Assembly: GCF_013283195.1 (NCBI RefSeq) | Contig: NZ_JABEKT010000002.1 | Location: 248,001-312,000, forward strand | DNA: 64,000 nt | Origin: Ensifer adhaerens | Lineage (GTDB): Bacteria; Pseudomonadota; Alphaproteobacteria; Rhizobiales; Rhizobiaceae | Reading direction: 5' to 3' | Shown: piece after piece, positions 43,809 to 51,912 of the stretch | Layout: every line of letters begins with the position of its first letter | How positions within the stretch are numbered: position 1 is the first letter of the stretch | Notes under the pieces: generated by a model | Databases searched by the model: none | What the model was told of the DNA's origin: nothing | The model's input: the letters and a program-made list of their open reading frames with translations, nothing else | Translations under genes and position numbers: made by a program

Positions 43809-44859
43809 GGCACCATCAACGGGCTGGGTCGGCCGGAAACTGGCTTCGGTTTCCGTCCTCCCGGCGCTGATTGCGCTGCTGGTCGCAGTCGTCCTCTATT
43901 CGATAACGATCGGGCGCTACGACCTGTCGGTGCGCGATGTCGCCTACATCCTGATCGATAACCTCCACCCGCTGGTCACGCCCTATTGGGATCCGGTGCA
44001 GGAAGTCGTCGTCGAGCAGGTTCGCCTGCCGCGCATCATGGCGGCCGTTATCGTCGGCTTCGGGCTTGCGGTTTCGGGCGCAGCACTGCAGGGACTGTTC
44101 CGCAATCCGCTGGTCGATCCCGGCATCATCGGCGTCACGTCCGGTGCCGGTTTCGGCGGGACGCTGGCAATCCTTATCGGCTTGCAGGGCTATCTGCTGC
44201 TGGGCATGGCATTTCTCTTCGGTGTCGGCAGCGTCTTTCTGGTCAAGCTGCTGGCGACCGTTCGTGGGCGCACAAGCATGCTGACGCTGGTTCTGGCCGG
44301 CGTGGTCATATCGGCGTTCTTTTCGGCGGCAATTTCCATCGCCAAGCTGCTCGCGGATCCCTTTCAGAAACTGCCGGCGATCACCTACTGGCTGATGGGC
44401 AGCATCGCGTCGAGCAACTACCTAGATGTTCTGCTGGTCTCAGCGGCTGTCGTGCCTTCCGCCGTCGCGATCTACCTCTTGCGCTTCCAGATCAACATCA
44501 TGTCGCTCGGCGAGGAGAAGGCGCGCGCGCTCGGCACCAAGGTCGTGCTGGTGCAGTGGATCATCCTTTTGGCTTCGGCGCTGATTTCGGCGGGGGTGGT
44601 CGCAACCTCGGGCATCATCGGCTGGGTCGGCCTCGTCATTCCCCACGTTGCCCGCGCTCTGGTCGGCGCCGATCATCAACGGCTGCTGCCTGTCTCTGGC
44701 GTTATGGGCGCGATCTATCTGCTGATGGTCGACAATCTCGCGCGCACGGTGACGACGGCAGAAATCCCGCTCGGCATCATTACCGCGCTGATCGGCGTGC
44801 CGGTCTTCGCGGTGATCCTGCGGCGCCTGCACGCAAAGGGAGGCTGGTCCAGTGATTGA
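43789..44859 (+). CDS. FecCD-family ABC permease
   Basis: A 356-residue BtuC/FecCD-type permease with about ten helices. Characteristic parts are VRLPRIMAAVIVGFGLAVSG, GLFRNPLVDPGIIGVTSGAG and SGIIGWVGLVIPHVARALVG. It overlaps both neighbours (20 bases with the binding-protein gene, 8 with the ATPase gene), so the three are tightly coupled. Confidence 0.93.
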   Translation: MPNSSTEAPSTGWVGRKLASVSVLPALIALLVAVVLYSITIGRYDLSVRDVAYILIDNLHPLVTPYWDPVQEVVVEQVRLPRIMAAVIVGFGLAVSGAALQGLFRNPLVDPGIIGVTSGAGFGGTLAILIGLQGYLLLGMAFLFGVGSVFLVKLLATVRGRTSMLTLVLAGVVISAFFSAAISIAKLLADPFQKLPAITYWLMGSIASSNYLDVLLVSAAVVPSAVAIYLLRFQINIMSLGEEKARALGTKVVLVQWIILLASALISAGVVATSGIIGWVGLVIPHVARALVGADHQRLLPVSGVMGAIYLLMVDNLARTVTTAEIPLGIITALIGVPVFAVILRRLHAKGGWSSD

Positions 44860-45610
44860 GGCAAGCGATCTCACCGTCGAACGCGGTGGCAAGACCATCC
44901 TCAGGAACTACAGCCTGCGGCTTGCGCGCGGGCGGACGCTCGCCGTTCTCGGCGCCAATGGCGTCGGCAAGACGACGCTGATCAACACGCTGATTGGCCT
45001 GATCAAGCCCAGGTCCGGCCTATTGTCGATCGGCGGACAGGTGGGCTTCGTGCCGCAACTGTTTGAAGTGCCGTTCGCCTATTCCGCGCTCGATATCGCG
45101 CTGATGGGAAGAGCCCGCCATCTCGGCCTGTTCGGTGCGCCCGGCAAAAGGGATTATGAGATCGTCCGGCACTATTTCCACATGCTCGGCATCGAACATT
45201 TCGAACCGCAGGTGTTCAATTCCTTGAGCGGCGGCCAGCGTCAGCTGGTGATGATCGCCCAGGCGCTGGCATCGGAATGCGAGCTGCTGGTGCTCGACGA
45301 GCCCTGCGCGGCCCTCGACTACAAGAACCAGGACAAGGTTCTGGGGCTGCTTGAGCACCTCAGGGAGACGCACGACATGACGATCGTCTTTTCCACCCAC
45401 ATGCCGCAGCACGCGGTCGAAATTGCCAGCGACGTGCTGTTGATGACCAGCGGTAACAGCTATGTCTGCGGCCCGACCGCGGACGCGCTCAGCGCCGAAA
45501 ACCTGAGCGCCCTTTACGACCTGCCGATCGCGCGTGCGGATTTCGACGGGTTATCCAAACACACCTATGCGCCGGTGTTCCGGCATGATGGAGCCAATTT
45601 CGATGGCTGA
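44852..45610 (+). CDS. FecE-type ABC ATP-binding protein
   Basis: A 252-residue ATPase with a GTG start after AAAGGGAGG. Walker A is LGANGVGKTT, signature LSGGQRQL, Walker B LLVLDEPCAALD, H-loop FSTHMPQH. The N-terminal half is typical of Fe-siderophore ATPases. It energises the FecCD permease. Confidence 0.93.
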   Translation: MIEASDLTVERGGKTILRNYSLRLARGRTLAVLGANGVGKTTLINTLIGLIKPRSGLLSIGGQVGFVPQLFEVPFAYSALDIALMGRARHLGLFGAPGKRDYEIVRHYFHMLGIEHFEPQVFNSLSGGQRQLVMIAQALASECELLVLDEPCAALDYKNQDKVLGLLEHLRETHDMTIVFSTHMPQHAVEIASDVLLMTSGNSYVCGPTADALSAENLSALYDLPIARADFDGLSKHTYAPVFRHDGANFDG

Positions 45611-46898
45611 CACGAGACGTGGCAAAGGCATCGCCTATATCCACTGGGGCAACAGCTGGCAGCTGCGCAGCTTCCAGGATTTCCGCCACTATCTCGACGA
45701 CCTCATCTATATCCACGACTTGCCCAAGGTCGACCTGTCGGCCTATGCGGCGGTGGTCATGCCGGATGCGATGGACGCGGCAGCGCCGATGGCGCATGCT
45801 CGGCAACTGAACGCCTACATGCATGGCGGCGGTTTTCTCGTCGTCTGCCTGCAGGGCCACGCCGCCTGGCTCGATGTCCCCGGCCTGGAATGGACGCCCG
45901 GCAACTGCCGTGATTGGCTGTGGTGGACCAAGGGCGAAAGGCTGGAAGTCAGTCTCTCCGCGCCGCATCACCCGATTACCGAAAGCCTGCCGCTTTCGCA
46001 TATGAGCTGGCATTGGGGCGGCTCCTATAACGTGCCCGAGGGCGCGCGCTCGATCCTCGAGATCGACGACGGCGGCGGCAGCCTGTTCCTCGACTTTCCG
46101 TCGCTTTCGGGCGGCGGACGGCTGCTGCTGGCAACGCTCGACCCGCATTCGCACAACGGCCAGCGCTTCATGCCGGCGACGACACGCTTCCTGCAATCTT
46201 TCTATCCCTGGCTGAACCGGGAACTCGGGATCGAACGACCACAGAGAAACCGTTTCACCTATCTGCAATGCTCGCACGTCCCGTCGGAATGGCATCCAGA
46301 ATGGATCGAGCAAAGCCTGAAACAGGCGGGCTTCGAGCCGCTGTTCGCTCCGCTTTACGAGCTCGGGCCCGAACTGCTGAGCAAGACGGACACGCTTTAC
46401 ATCCCGAGCAGCCACGACGAGTTCTTCCTGAAGAGCCGGTCCGACGATCTCATCGCCTTTCTCGAGAGCGGTGGAAACCTGGTCATCTGCGCCGAACCAT
46501 GCCAGCCATGGCTGCCCTTCATGGCGCCGTTCCACGCGGTTTCGCCGCGGCCGTTCAGCAACATCAAGGTTCGGGTGCGCAACGACCGCTTCGGGATCTT
46601 CTCCGACCTTGGAGACGGTTTCGATGGCTGGCAGGGCATTTTCGGCCAGTATGCGCGCGGTTGGACAGATCCGCCCCCCGGGGCGATCTGGCTGACCGAT
46701 GTCGGCCCCGAGAGCGATCCGAAACCGGCCGACTGGATCTGGCAATATCCCACGCCGACGGCACGCGGCGGATACGTCTTCATGCACAACGGCGACAACA
46801 TGACCCGCTATCCGGACCATGGTCCGAACAAGGAGGCGCTCGTCGCCAACATCGCCGTCGCGCTCAGAAAGCTCTCTGTCGGCGAACTGCTGTTCTAG
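45603..46898 (+). CDS. conserved protein of unknown function in the iron-ABC operon
   Basis: A 431-residue soluble protein. The ATG at 45603 has GGAG 9 bases upstream and overlaps the ATPase stop. No signal peptide is visible. Two halves share an alternating alpha/beta layout reminiscent of class-I glutamine-amidotransferase-like (flavodoxin) folds: AAVVMPDAMD then GGGFLVVCLQGHAAW in the first, DTLYIPSSHDEFF then GGNLVICAEPCQPW in the second. Both place a Cys where that fold has its nucleophile. Trp and His are frequent. Coupling to the importer suggests a role in handling the imported complex, but no reaction can be named. Confidence 0.75.
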   Translation: MADTRRGKGIAYIHWGNSWQLRSFQDFRHYLDDLIYIHDLPKVDLSAYAAVVMPDAMDAAAPMAHARQLNAYMHGGGFLVVCLQGHAAWLDVPGLEWTPGNCRDWLWWTKGERLEVSLSAPHHPITESLPLSHMSWHWGGSYNVPEGARSILEIDDGGGSLFLDFPSLSGGGRLLLATLDPHSHNGQRFMPATTRFLQSFYPWLNRELGIERPQRNRFTYLQCSHVPSEWHPEWIEQSLKQAGFEPLFAPLYELGPELLSKTDTLYIPSSHDEFFLKSRSDDLIAFLESGGNLVICAEPCQPWLPFMAPFHAVSPRPFSNIKVRVRNDRFGIFSDLGDGFDGWQGIFGQYARGWTDPPPGAIWLTDVGPESDPKPADWIWQYPTPTARGGYVFMHNGDNMTRYPDHGPNKEALVANIAVALRKLSVGELLF

Positions 46899-47031
46899 CG
46901 GGAGTGGGCTTAGGTCCTATTCCGACTTTCGACCTTGGGCGGCGTGAGGCGGCGGGCTTGCTGCGTGCGATGCCGTTATGGCGCTGTTTCGCCGCTCGAC
47001 AGGCTGGTTGTGTCCCGTTACATCGCTTGCC

Positions 47032-47436
47032 ATGCAATTTCGCTTCGACCGCACCGCATCCTTGTTTTCCGTCCTGCTATTCGCCGTCCTCGTCCTGCTT
47101 GCGACGCATGGTGCCGGCTCGGGGTGGGTTCGCGGCTTTTCCGGGGATGTCCTGGCGGTGATGTGGGTTTACTGCATGCTCGCATCGGTGCTGCAGACGC
47201 GACCGTCACTGCTTGCCGGTGTCGCCTTCCTGCTGGGCGTGGCGATTGAACTTGCACAGTATCTGGCGGCTACGTTTGGACTTCGCATTTCCAATCGGAT
47301 CCTGCGGATCGTCGTCGGCGCTACCCCGGACTGGTGGGATGTGCTCGCCTATGGGCTGGGTGCCGTCATCGTGCTCGGGCTGGCGACGCGCGGCCGTTTC
47401 TGGCAGCGCCGCTCCATCGTGGCCACCAAACTCTGA
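47032..47436 (+). CDS. DUF2809-like small membrane protein
   Basis: A 134-residue protein with four hydrophobic segments and the tail motif TPDWWDVLAYGLGAVIV, typical of DUF2809 (YjgA/VanZ-like) membrane proteins. The start at MQFRFDRTASLFSV gives the family length; further upstream in-frame starts exist. It is convergent with the TetR gene, the stop codons being adjacent. Function unknown. Confidence 0.75.
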   Translation: MQFRFDRTASLFSVLLFAVLVLLATHGAGSGWVRGFSGDVLAVMWVYCMLASVLQTRPSLLAGVAFLLGVAIELAQYLAATFGLRISNRILRIVVGATPDWWDVLAYGLGAVIVLGLATRGRFWQRRSIVATKL

Positions 47437-48024
47437 TCAAGCAGGTTCGTCGACCGAAGCGCGAGCTGGCGAAACCAGTTCCATTGCGCCCGCAACCAGA
47501 CGTGCAACATGTGCCGCATCTGGCGCCTCGCCAAAGAGGATACGGTACATGATGGGCGAGACGACGCGGTCCATGATTGAGTCGACGTCCGGAAACCCTT
47601 CGCCACGAAGCTGCGCTCGCGCGGCAATCACCTCAATCTGCTGCCTGGTGAAGTTGCAACACTGATAGGCGCCGCTGCCATCCTGGGACGCCAACACATC
47701 GCGTATCATCTCGCGCCCCGGCTTTGACGACATTTCCTCGGCATATTGTTCCGCCCAGGCCAGAAGGTCGTTGCCGCCATTTCCGGTATCGATCGGTACC
47801 ATGTCGGGCTTCAGGCGTTCGACCGCGACATCGGCCAGCAATTCCTGGATGTCGCCCCACCGGCGATAGATGGTCGAGGGCGTCACGCCCGCCTCCGCCG
47901 CGATCGCCGGAATGGTGATTGCGGCGCGCTCCATCCTTGTCATCAGCGCTTGCACGGCTGCGTGCACCGATGCCTGCACTCTGGCGCTGCGCCCGCCCGG
48001 GCGTGGACCTTCCCTGCCTGCCAT
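47437..48024 (-). CDS. TetR-family repressor
   Basis: A 195-residue regulator. The HTH is ITIPAIAAEAGVTPSTIYRRW; the C-terminal part resembles TetR_C domains of the AcrR-like group (DVLASQDGSGAYQCCNFTRQ, PIMYRILFGEAPD). The ATG at 48024 has AAGGA upstream; a GTG at 48069 is an alternative. Divergent from the MFS gene with two candidate operators between, so it likely represses that transporter. Confidence 0.9.
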   Translation of the reverse strand: MAGREGPRPGGRSARVQASVHAAVQALMTRMERAAITIPAIAAEAGVTPSTIYRRWGDIQELLADVAVERLKPDMVPIDTGNGGNDLLAWAEQYAEEMSSKPGREMIRDVLASQDGSGAYQCCNFTRQQIEVIAARAQLRGEGFPDVDSIMDRVVSPIMYRILFGEAPDAAHVARLVAGAMELVSPARASVDEPA

Positions 48025-48081
48025 TTTCAACGTGTCCTTCCCCGTTGCGCATGGATCAGAAACTTTCACTGCTTCATAAAC

Positions 48082-48143
48082 GCAAATTATTTGCTTTTGT
48101 GACGCTTCGCCCTTACATCGCGTAAACGCAATGATTTAGCGTT
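48082..48143. promoter_or_regulatory. two related palindromic sites, candidate TetR operators
   Basis: GCAAATTATTTGC (48082-48094) is a perfect palindrome around one base. AACGCAATGATTTAGCGTT (48125-48143) has matching AACGC/GCGTT arms. Both begin with TAAACGCAA, spaced 43 bp apart, between the divergent TetR and MFS genes. Confidence 0.65.
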
Positions 48144-48156
48144 AAGGATGATATAG

Positions 48157-49350
48157 ATGGTCTCCTCTACCAAATCCAGTCGGGCTGGCGCCAATCCCAT
48201 CGCCTTCCACGCAGTCACGCTTGCCACATTCTTCGGCGCATCGGCGGCACCCACGCCGCTTTACCGCATCTATCAGGAGAGCTTTGCTGCCTCGCCTGTG
48301 ATGATGACCGGGATCTTCGCGGTCTATGCCTTTGCGCTTCTGTCCGCGCTGCTGGTGGCCGGCTCGATATCGGATCATCTCGGCCGGAAACCGGTGATCT
48401 TTGGTGCGCTGCTGCTCGAAATCGTGGCGATGGCGCTCTTCGTCGTTGCCGATGCACCGTCCTGGCTGATCGCAGCGCGCATCGTTCAGGGACTTGCGAC
48501 TGGCATCGCCGGCGCATCGATCGGCGCAGCGCTGGTCGACGTCGATCGCGTGAAGGGCCAGCTCGTCAATTCGCTGGCGCCGCTGATCGGCATGGCCGTC
48601 GGCGCCTTGGGAACCAGTGCGCTCATTCAATACGGGCCATTTCCGCTGCATCTCGTTTATGGGCTGCTCTTGATCGGCTTTGTCGTGCTGGCAGCAGTGA
48701 TATGGCTGACGCCGGAGACCGGCGGCAAACGGCCGGGCGCCCTGTCTTCACTCAGGCCGACGATCGCCATACCGCCTCAGATCAAGCGGCCGCTGGCGCA
48801 GGCGACCCCGATCAACATCGCCAACTGGGCGCTTGGCGGCTTCTATCTCTCGCTGATGCCGTCGCTTGTCGCATCCGTGACCGGAAGCCGTGCGCCGCTG
48901 ACGGGCGGAGCCGTCGTCGCGGCGTTGATGGCAGCCGGTGCCGTCAGCGTTTTCCTGCGTCGCGCACGCGGTGCCCGGGCCAACGTAACCTTCGGCGTCG
49001 CGGCAACGACCTTGGGCATGCTGGTCGTGGTTGCCGGCACGCACCTTGCCAACGTTCCGGTGATGATCATCGGCACGCTTTTGACCGGCGCCGGCTTCGG
49101 CACCAGCTTTCTCGGCATCATGGGGTCGATCATGCCGCTCGCCAAGGCTGATGAACGGGCCGGGCTGCTGTCCGCCTTCTACATCCAGAGCTATCTCGCC
49201 TTCAGCCTGCCGGCAATGGCAGCAGGCTTTCTGGCAAAGGAGCTCGGCTACCAGGCGACGACCGACACCTACGCGGCCGTCATCATAGTCACTGCGGTCG
49301 GAGGGCTGCTGGCAAGCCGGGAGCGCCGGGCAGGTGTGTTGCCGGCGTGA
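48157..49350 (+). CDS. MFS transporter
   Basis: A 397-residue major-facilitator protein with twelve predicted helices. The loop 2-3 motif is GSISDHLGRKPVIF; the motif-C-like region is GALGTSALIQYG. It resembles drug/proton antiporters or sugar exporters of the YfcJ/Bcr-like class. It is controlled, by position, by the divergent TetR gene. Confidence 0.9.
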   Translation: MVSSTKSSRAGANPIAFHAVTLATFFGASAAPTPLYRIYQESFAASPVMMTGIFAVYAFALLSALLVAGSISDHLGRKPVIFGALLLEIVAMALFVVADAPSWLIAARIVQGLATGIAGASIGAALVDVDRVKGQLVNSLAPLIGMAVGALGTSALIQYGPFPLHLVYGLLLIGFVVLAAVIWLTPETGGKRPGALSSLRPTIAIPPQIKRPLAQATPINIANWALGGFYLSLMPSLVASVTGSRAPLTGGAVVAALMAAGAVSVFLRRARGARANVTFGVAATTLGMLVVVAGTHLANVPVMIIGTLLTGAGFGTSFLGIMGSIMPLAKADERAGLLSAFYIQSYLAFSLPAMAAGFLAKELGYQATTDTYAAVIIVTAVGGLLASRERRAGVLPA

Positions 49351-49408
49351 TGACCGAACGTCGACGGTGCGCCTCGTCGACGTTCGAGCGGAGAAAGCTG
49401 TTCCCGGT

Positions 49409-49438
49409 GGAATAAGGTCTCGTGACGCCCGTTATTCC
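49409..49438 (+). promoter_or_regulatory. GGAATAA inverted repeat / possible ECF-type promoter
   Basis: GGAATAA (49409-49415) and TTATTCC (49432-49438) are perfect inverted arms. Read as a promoter, GGAAT-N17-GTT differs by one base from the GGAAC-N-GTT form used by the rhizobial general-stress sigma factor RpoE2. It ends 45 bp before the NSSS-protein start. Confidence 0.4.
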
Positions 49439-49483
49439 TTCGGACCGGAAATGCCGGTTCGTTCTCAACAAGGAGTTACGGGC

Positions 49484-49831
49484 ATGAAAAACCACTGGAA
49501 ACTGAGCGCCGCCCTCGTCGCCGGCGTTGCCGCCTTTGCCGGTGCGCAGGCACAGGCAAAACAAAGCACAGTGCCGGCGCAATCCGTCCACAGGCAGGCG
49601 GGTGGCCATAACGACGGCTCCATCATGGTTGCCGGCAACAGTTCCTCCAATTCGTCGAGCAACTCCTCATCGAACAGTTCGTCGAATTCAAGCTCCAATT
49701 CTTCGTCGAACAGTTCATCCAATTCGAGTTCGAACTCCAGTTCGAACTCGTCCTCCAACAGCTCTTCCAATTCCTCGTCGAATGGCTCGGACCGTTCCTA
49801 TCGCCCGGGCAAGGTGTGGCATACGCGCTGA
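49484..49831 (+). CDS. small secreted protein with twelve NSSS repeats
   Basis: A 115-residue exported protein. AAGGAG lies 8 bases before the ATG. The signal peptide is MKNHWKLSAALVAGVAAFAG (about 26 residues to QAQA). A short linker leads into twelve perfect Asn-Ser-Ser-Ser units and a basic tail SDRSYRPGKVWHTR. The repeat is uncharged, hydrophilic and surely disordered. No family was recognised. Synonymous codons differ between units, so the repeat is held at protein level. A strong terminator follows. Confidence 0.8.
   Translation: MKNHWKLSAALVAGVAAFAGAQAQAKQSTVPAQSVHRQAGGHNDGSIMVAGNSSSNSSSNSSSNSSSNSSSNSSSNSSSNSSSNSSSNSSSNSSSNSSSNGSDRSYRPGKVWHTR
49637..49780 (+). repeat. 12 x 12-bp coding repeat (NSSS)
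   Basis: Twelve consecutive 4-codon units all encode Asn-Ser-Ser-Ser, but use AAC or AAT and five or more Ser codons in varied order, so DNA identity between units is low. Confidence 0.9.
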
Positions 49832-49852
49832 GGTCGCACGACAAACAAGACA

Positions 49853-49882
49853 AAGCGGGGACCGGGCAACCGGTCCCCGCTT
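49853..49882 (+). terminator. strong hairpin terminator with GCAA loop
   Basis: AAGCGGGGACCGG (49853-49865) pairs perfectly over 13 bp with CCGGTCCCCGCTT (49870-49882) around a GNRA-type loop, followed by CCTGTT. It ends the NSSS-protein transcript 20 bases after its stop and may also serve the leftward gene ending at 49901. Confidence 0.8.
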
Positions 49883-49900
49883 CCTGTTGTCGGCAGCAAA

Positions 49901-50614
49901 TCAGCGCGCGGCGCGCGCGATCTTTCGATACCAGCCGGAGCTTGCGATCGTGTTGCGGTAGACCACGTCCCGGCTTGCAGCCTCTTCGCCCGTTTCCGCC
50001 CGGATCTCCGCCCGGATTGCGGCATCGTCCCGACGAAAAGGAATGACTTGAACCAATGGCGTGCCCTTCTCGATCACATGCACGCCATCCGCTGCCGTCG
50101 CGAAGAACGGGAAGTGGATGTTGGCGCTGTAGGTGTCGGTATCGACGACGCCGGCCACGCACTCGAACGGCTGGGGCGGCCGGTTGAGCGGCGGCACGAA
50201 CAAGCAACTCCAACCGGGCGGGGTGCGGATGGACCAGTAATTGTGAAACTTGCAGGGCGGGCTCGGCGCCTTCGGATTGCCGGCTACCTGATGGGCACCA
50301 TGATTGCTGACCATCACCCGGTCGAATTCCCAGCCGGCCTCGACATTCTGCCCGTCGTCGCGGATTTCGAGGCGCACCGTGGCTGCCAGAGGCAGGATCC
50401 ACCCTGTCGTCATGGCGTCGAGGAAGGGCATGCAGCGCTTGATGGTAAGACCATTGTCCCTGGCGGAAAGATGCTCAGGGTCGACCGCCGGAAGCTTGCG
50501 ATACCAGTCGGGCAGGCTGTTCTTTGCTGCCAGCGGTGGCGCGATTATTCCAAGGTCCTGCGGATCGCAGAGGAATTGGATGTTTGACGGGTCTTTCTTC
50601 CAGAAGTGCAACAT
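49901..50614 (-). CDS. hypothetical protein (DUF6065-like)
   Basis: A 237-residue soluble protein. Noticeable stretches are FLCDPQDLGIIAPPLAAKNS, LPDWYRKLPAV, KFHNYWSIRTPPGWSCLFVPP and VDTDTYSANIHFPFFA. The LPDWYRKLP and PPGWS pattern resembles DUF6065-type proteins known also from phage genomes, but that link is from memory and uncertain. It stands alone on the minus strand with convergent neighbours. Confidence 0.65.
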   Translation of the reverse strand: MLHFWKKDPSNIQFLCDPQDLGIIAPPLAAKNSLPDWYRKLPAVDPEHLSARDNGLTIKRCMPFLDAMTTGWILPLAATVRLEIRDDGQNVEAGWEFDRVMVSNHGAHQVAGNPKAPSPPCKFHNYWSIRTPPGWSCLFVPPLNRPPQPFECVAGVVDTDTYSANIHFPFFATAADGVHVIEKGTPLVQVIPFRRDDAAIRAEIRAETGEEAASRDVVYRNTIASSGWYRKIARAAR

Positions 50615-50743
50615 GTCCGTTCTCCGTTCGGGTGGACGGAAGAACGGATGCTGCCGGCGTTTATTCCATGGCCTCGAAAAACGCCGGCGCCGTTGCCGCC
50701 CTCGGCGCTTTTCGGAGAGTGCCGAGGGATCCGGTGTCGGACG

Positions 50744-50983
50744 TCAGGAAATCGCCTTCGCGGCGCGTTGAGCCCGGTACTGCGCGGCCGGAACGCCGCC
50801 CCAGCCCCAATTATCGAGTTCGACCTCCTCGATGATCACGTAGGTGGAATCAAGCGGCTTGTTGAGCACGTTGAGCAGCACTTCGCTGACGCCGCTGATG
50901 ATGGCCGCCTTTTCTTCTGGCGATACCGAAGTGCGATCGGCGGACGTTCCTTCGCGGGTGACCTGGACGGTGACGATAGGCAT
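50744..50983 (-). CDS. 4-oxalocrotonate tautomerase family protein
   Basis: A 79-residue tautomerase. Pro2 (the N-terminal Pro after Met removal) is the catalytic base; MPIVTVQVTREG and EEKAAIISGVSEVLLNVL are typical, and the VIIEEVELDNWGWGG segment, including the Trp-rich turn, matches the YusQ/DmpI-like subgroup. It follows the SDR gene on the same strand, 75 bases later, and probably shares its transcript. Confidence 0.9.
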   Translation of the reverse strand: MPIVTVQVTREGTSADRTSVSPEEKAAIISGVSEVLLNVLNKPLDSTYVIIEEVELDNWGWGGVPAAQYRAQRAAKAIS

Positions 50984-51058
50984 GGCAGTCTCCTTTGCGT
51001 TAAGGTGGAAAGTCTAAAATGACTGGCTCGACCAGCGGCCGAGCCAGGATCGACGGGG

Positions 51059-51772
51059 TCACCAGCGTCCGGCGTGCTGGCCTCCGTCGACGTGGAGAAT
51101 TTCGCCGGTGACGAAATTGGCCGCCTCCAGATAGAGCACCGCATCGACGATATCGTCGATCTCGCCCATCCGGCCGACCGGATGCAGTGTCGCCAGTGCG
51201 GCGTGGGTCTCGGGCGCATGCATCGGGGTCTTGATGATCCCCGGCGAGACGGCGTTGACGCGTACTCCGGCTTTTGAAAACTCCATGGCGAGCGACTGGG
51301 TCACGGCGTTCAGTCCGCCCTTGGTCAAAGAGGCAAGCGCCGCCGGCAGGCCGGCGATCGGCTGATCGACGAGGCTCGTGGTGATGCTGACGATGTGGCC
51401 TGAGCCTTGTTGCAGCATTTCGGCGGCGGCACGCTGTGTGATGTGGAAGAAGCCGGCGACATTCACACCCAGGTTGTGTTCGTAGTCCGCCAGGGTGAAC
51501 TCGGTAAACGGCTTCGACAGGAAGACGCCGGCATTGTTCACCAGCGAATCGATGCGGCCGAAGCGCTCCAGAGCCACCGCCACGATCCGATCTGCCGTTT
51601 CCGGCTTGGCAATGTCGCCCTGGACAGTTGCGACGTCGGGGTCACCGCTCTCCCCGATCGACCGGGACGTGGCGACGACGCGATAGTTACGGCTGCGGTA
51701 GGCTTGCACGATTGCGGCGCCTATGCCTTGCGATGCACCGGTGATGATGACGACTTTCTGCTCCTGGCTCAT
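51059..51772 (-). CDS. SDR-family protein lacking the catalytic Tyr
   Basis: A 237-residue short-chain dehydrogenase fold with an intact nucleotide motif TGASQGIG (about 11-18), NNAG and the Ser of SITTSLVDQ. Where YxxxK is expected the sequence reads ALASLTKGG, so Ala stands at the Tyr position and only the Lys remains. The same segment is, to my knowledge, shared by a subgroup of SDRs. It precedes the tautomerase gene and follows a LysR gene. Confidence 0.88.
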   Translation of the reverse strand: MSQEQKVVIITGASQGIGAAIVQAYRSRNYRVVATSRSIGESGDPDVATVQGDIAKPETADRIVAVALERFGRIDSLVNNAGVFLSKPFTEFTLADYEHNLGVNVAGFFHITQRAAAEMLQQGSGHIVSITTSLVDQPIAGLPAALASLTKGGLNAVTQSLAMEFSKAGVRVNAVSPGIIKTPMHAPETHAALATLHPVGRMGEIDDIVDAVLYLEAANFVTGEILHVDGGQHAGRW

Positions 51773-51912
51773 GATCTCGATCCTTTTCAGTTGCAGCGAC
51801 CGCCATTGGCGATCGCCCTACGCCCTCGGCGTTGGTACAGCTGTTTTAGATCCATTCTCGATCCGGCAGAATAATCGCCAGTTGGCGGACATCCGTGCGA
51901 AAATCGGTACAA

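Noticed and set aside
49465-49770. Glu/Leu/Asp-rich minus-strand frame over the NSSS gene
   Set aside because: Antisense of the Ser/Asn codons; it lacks a start site while the plus frame has a signal peptide and ribosome site.
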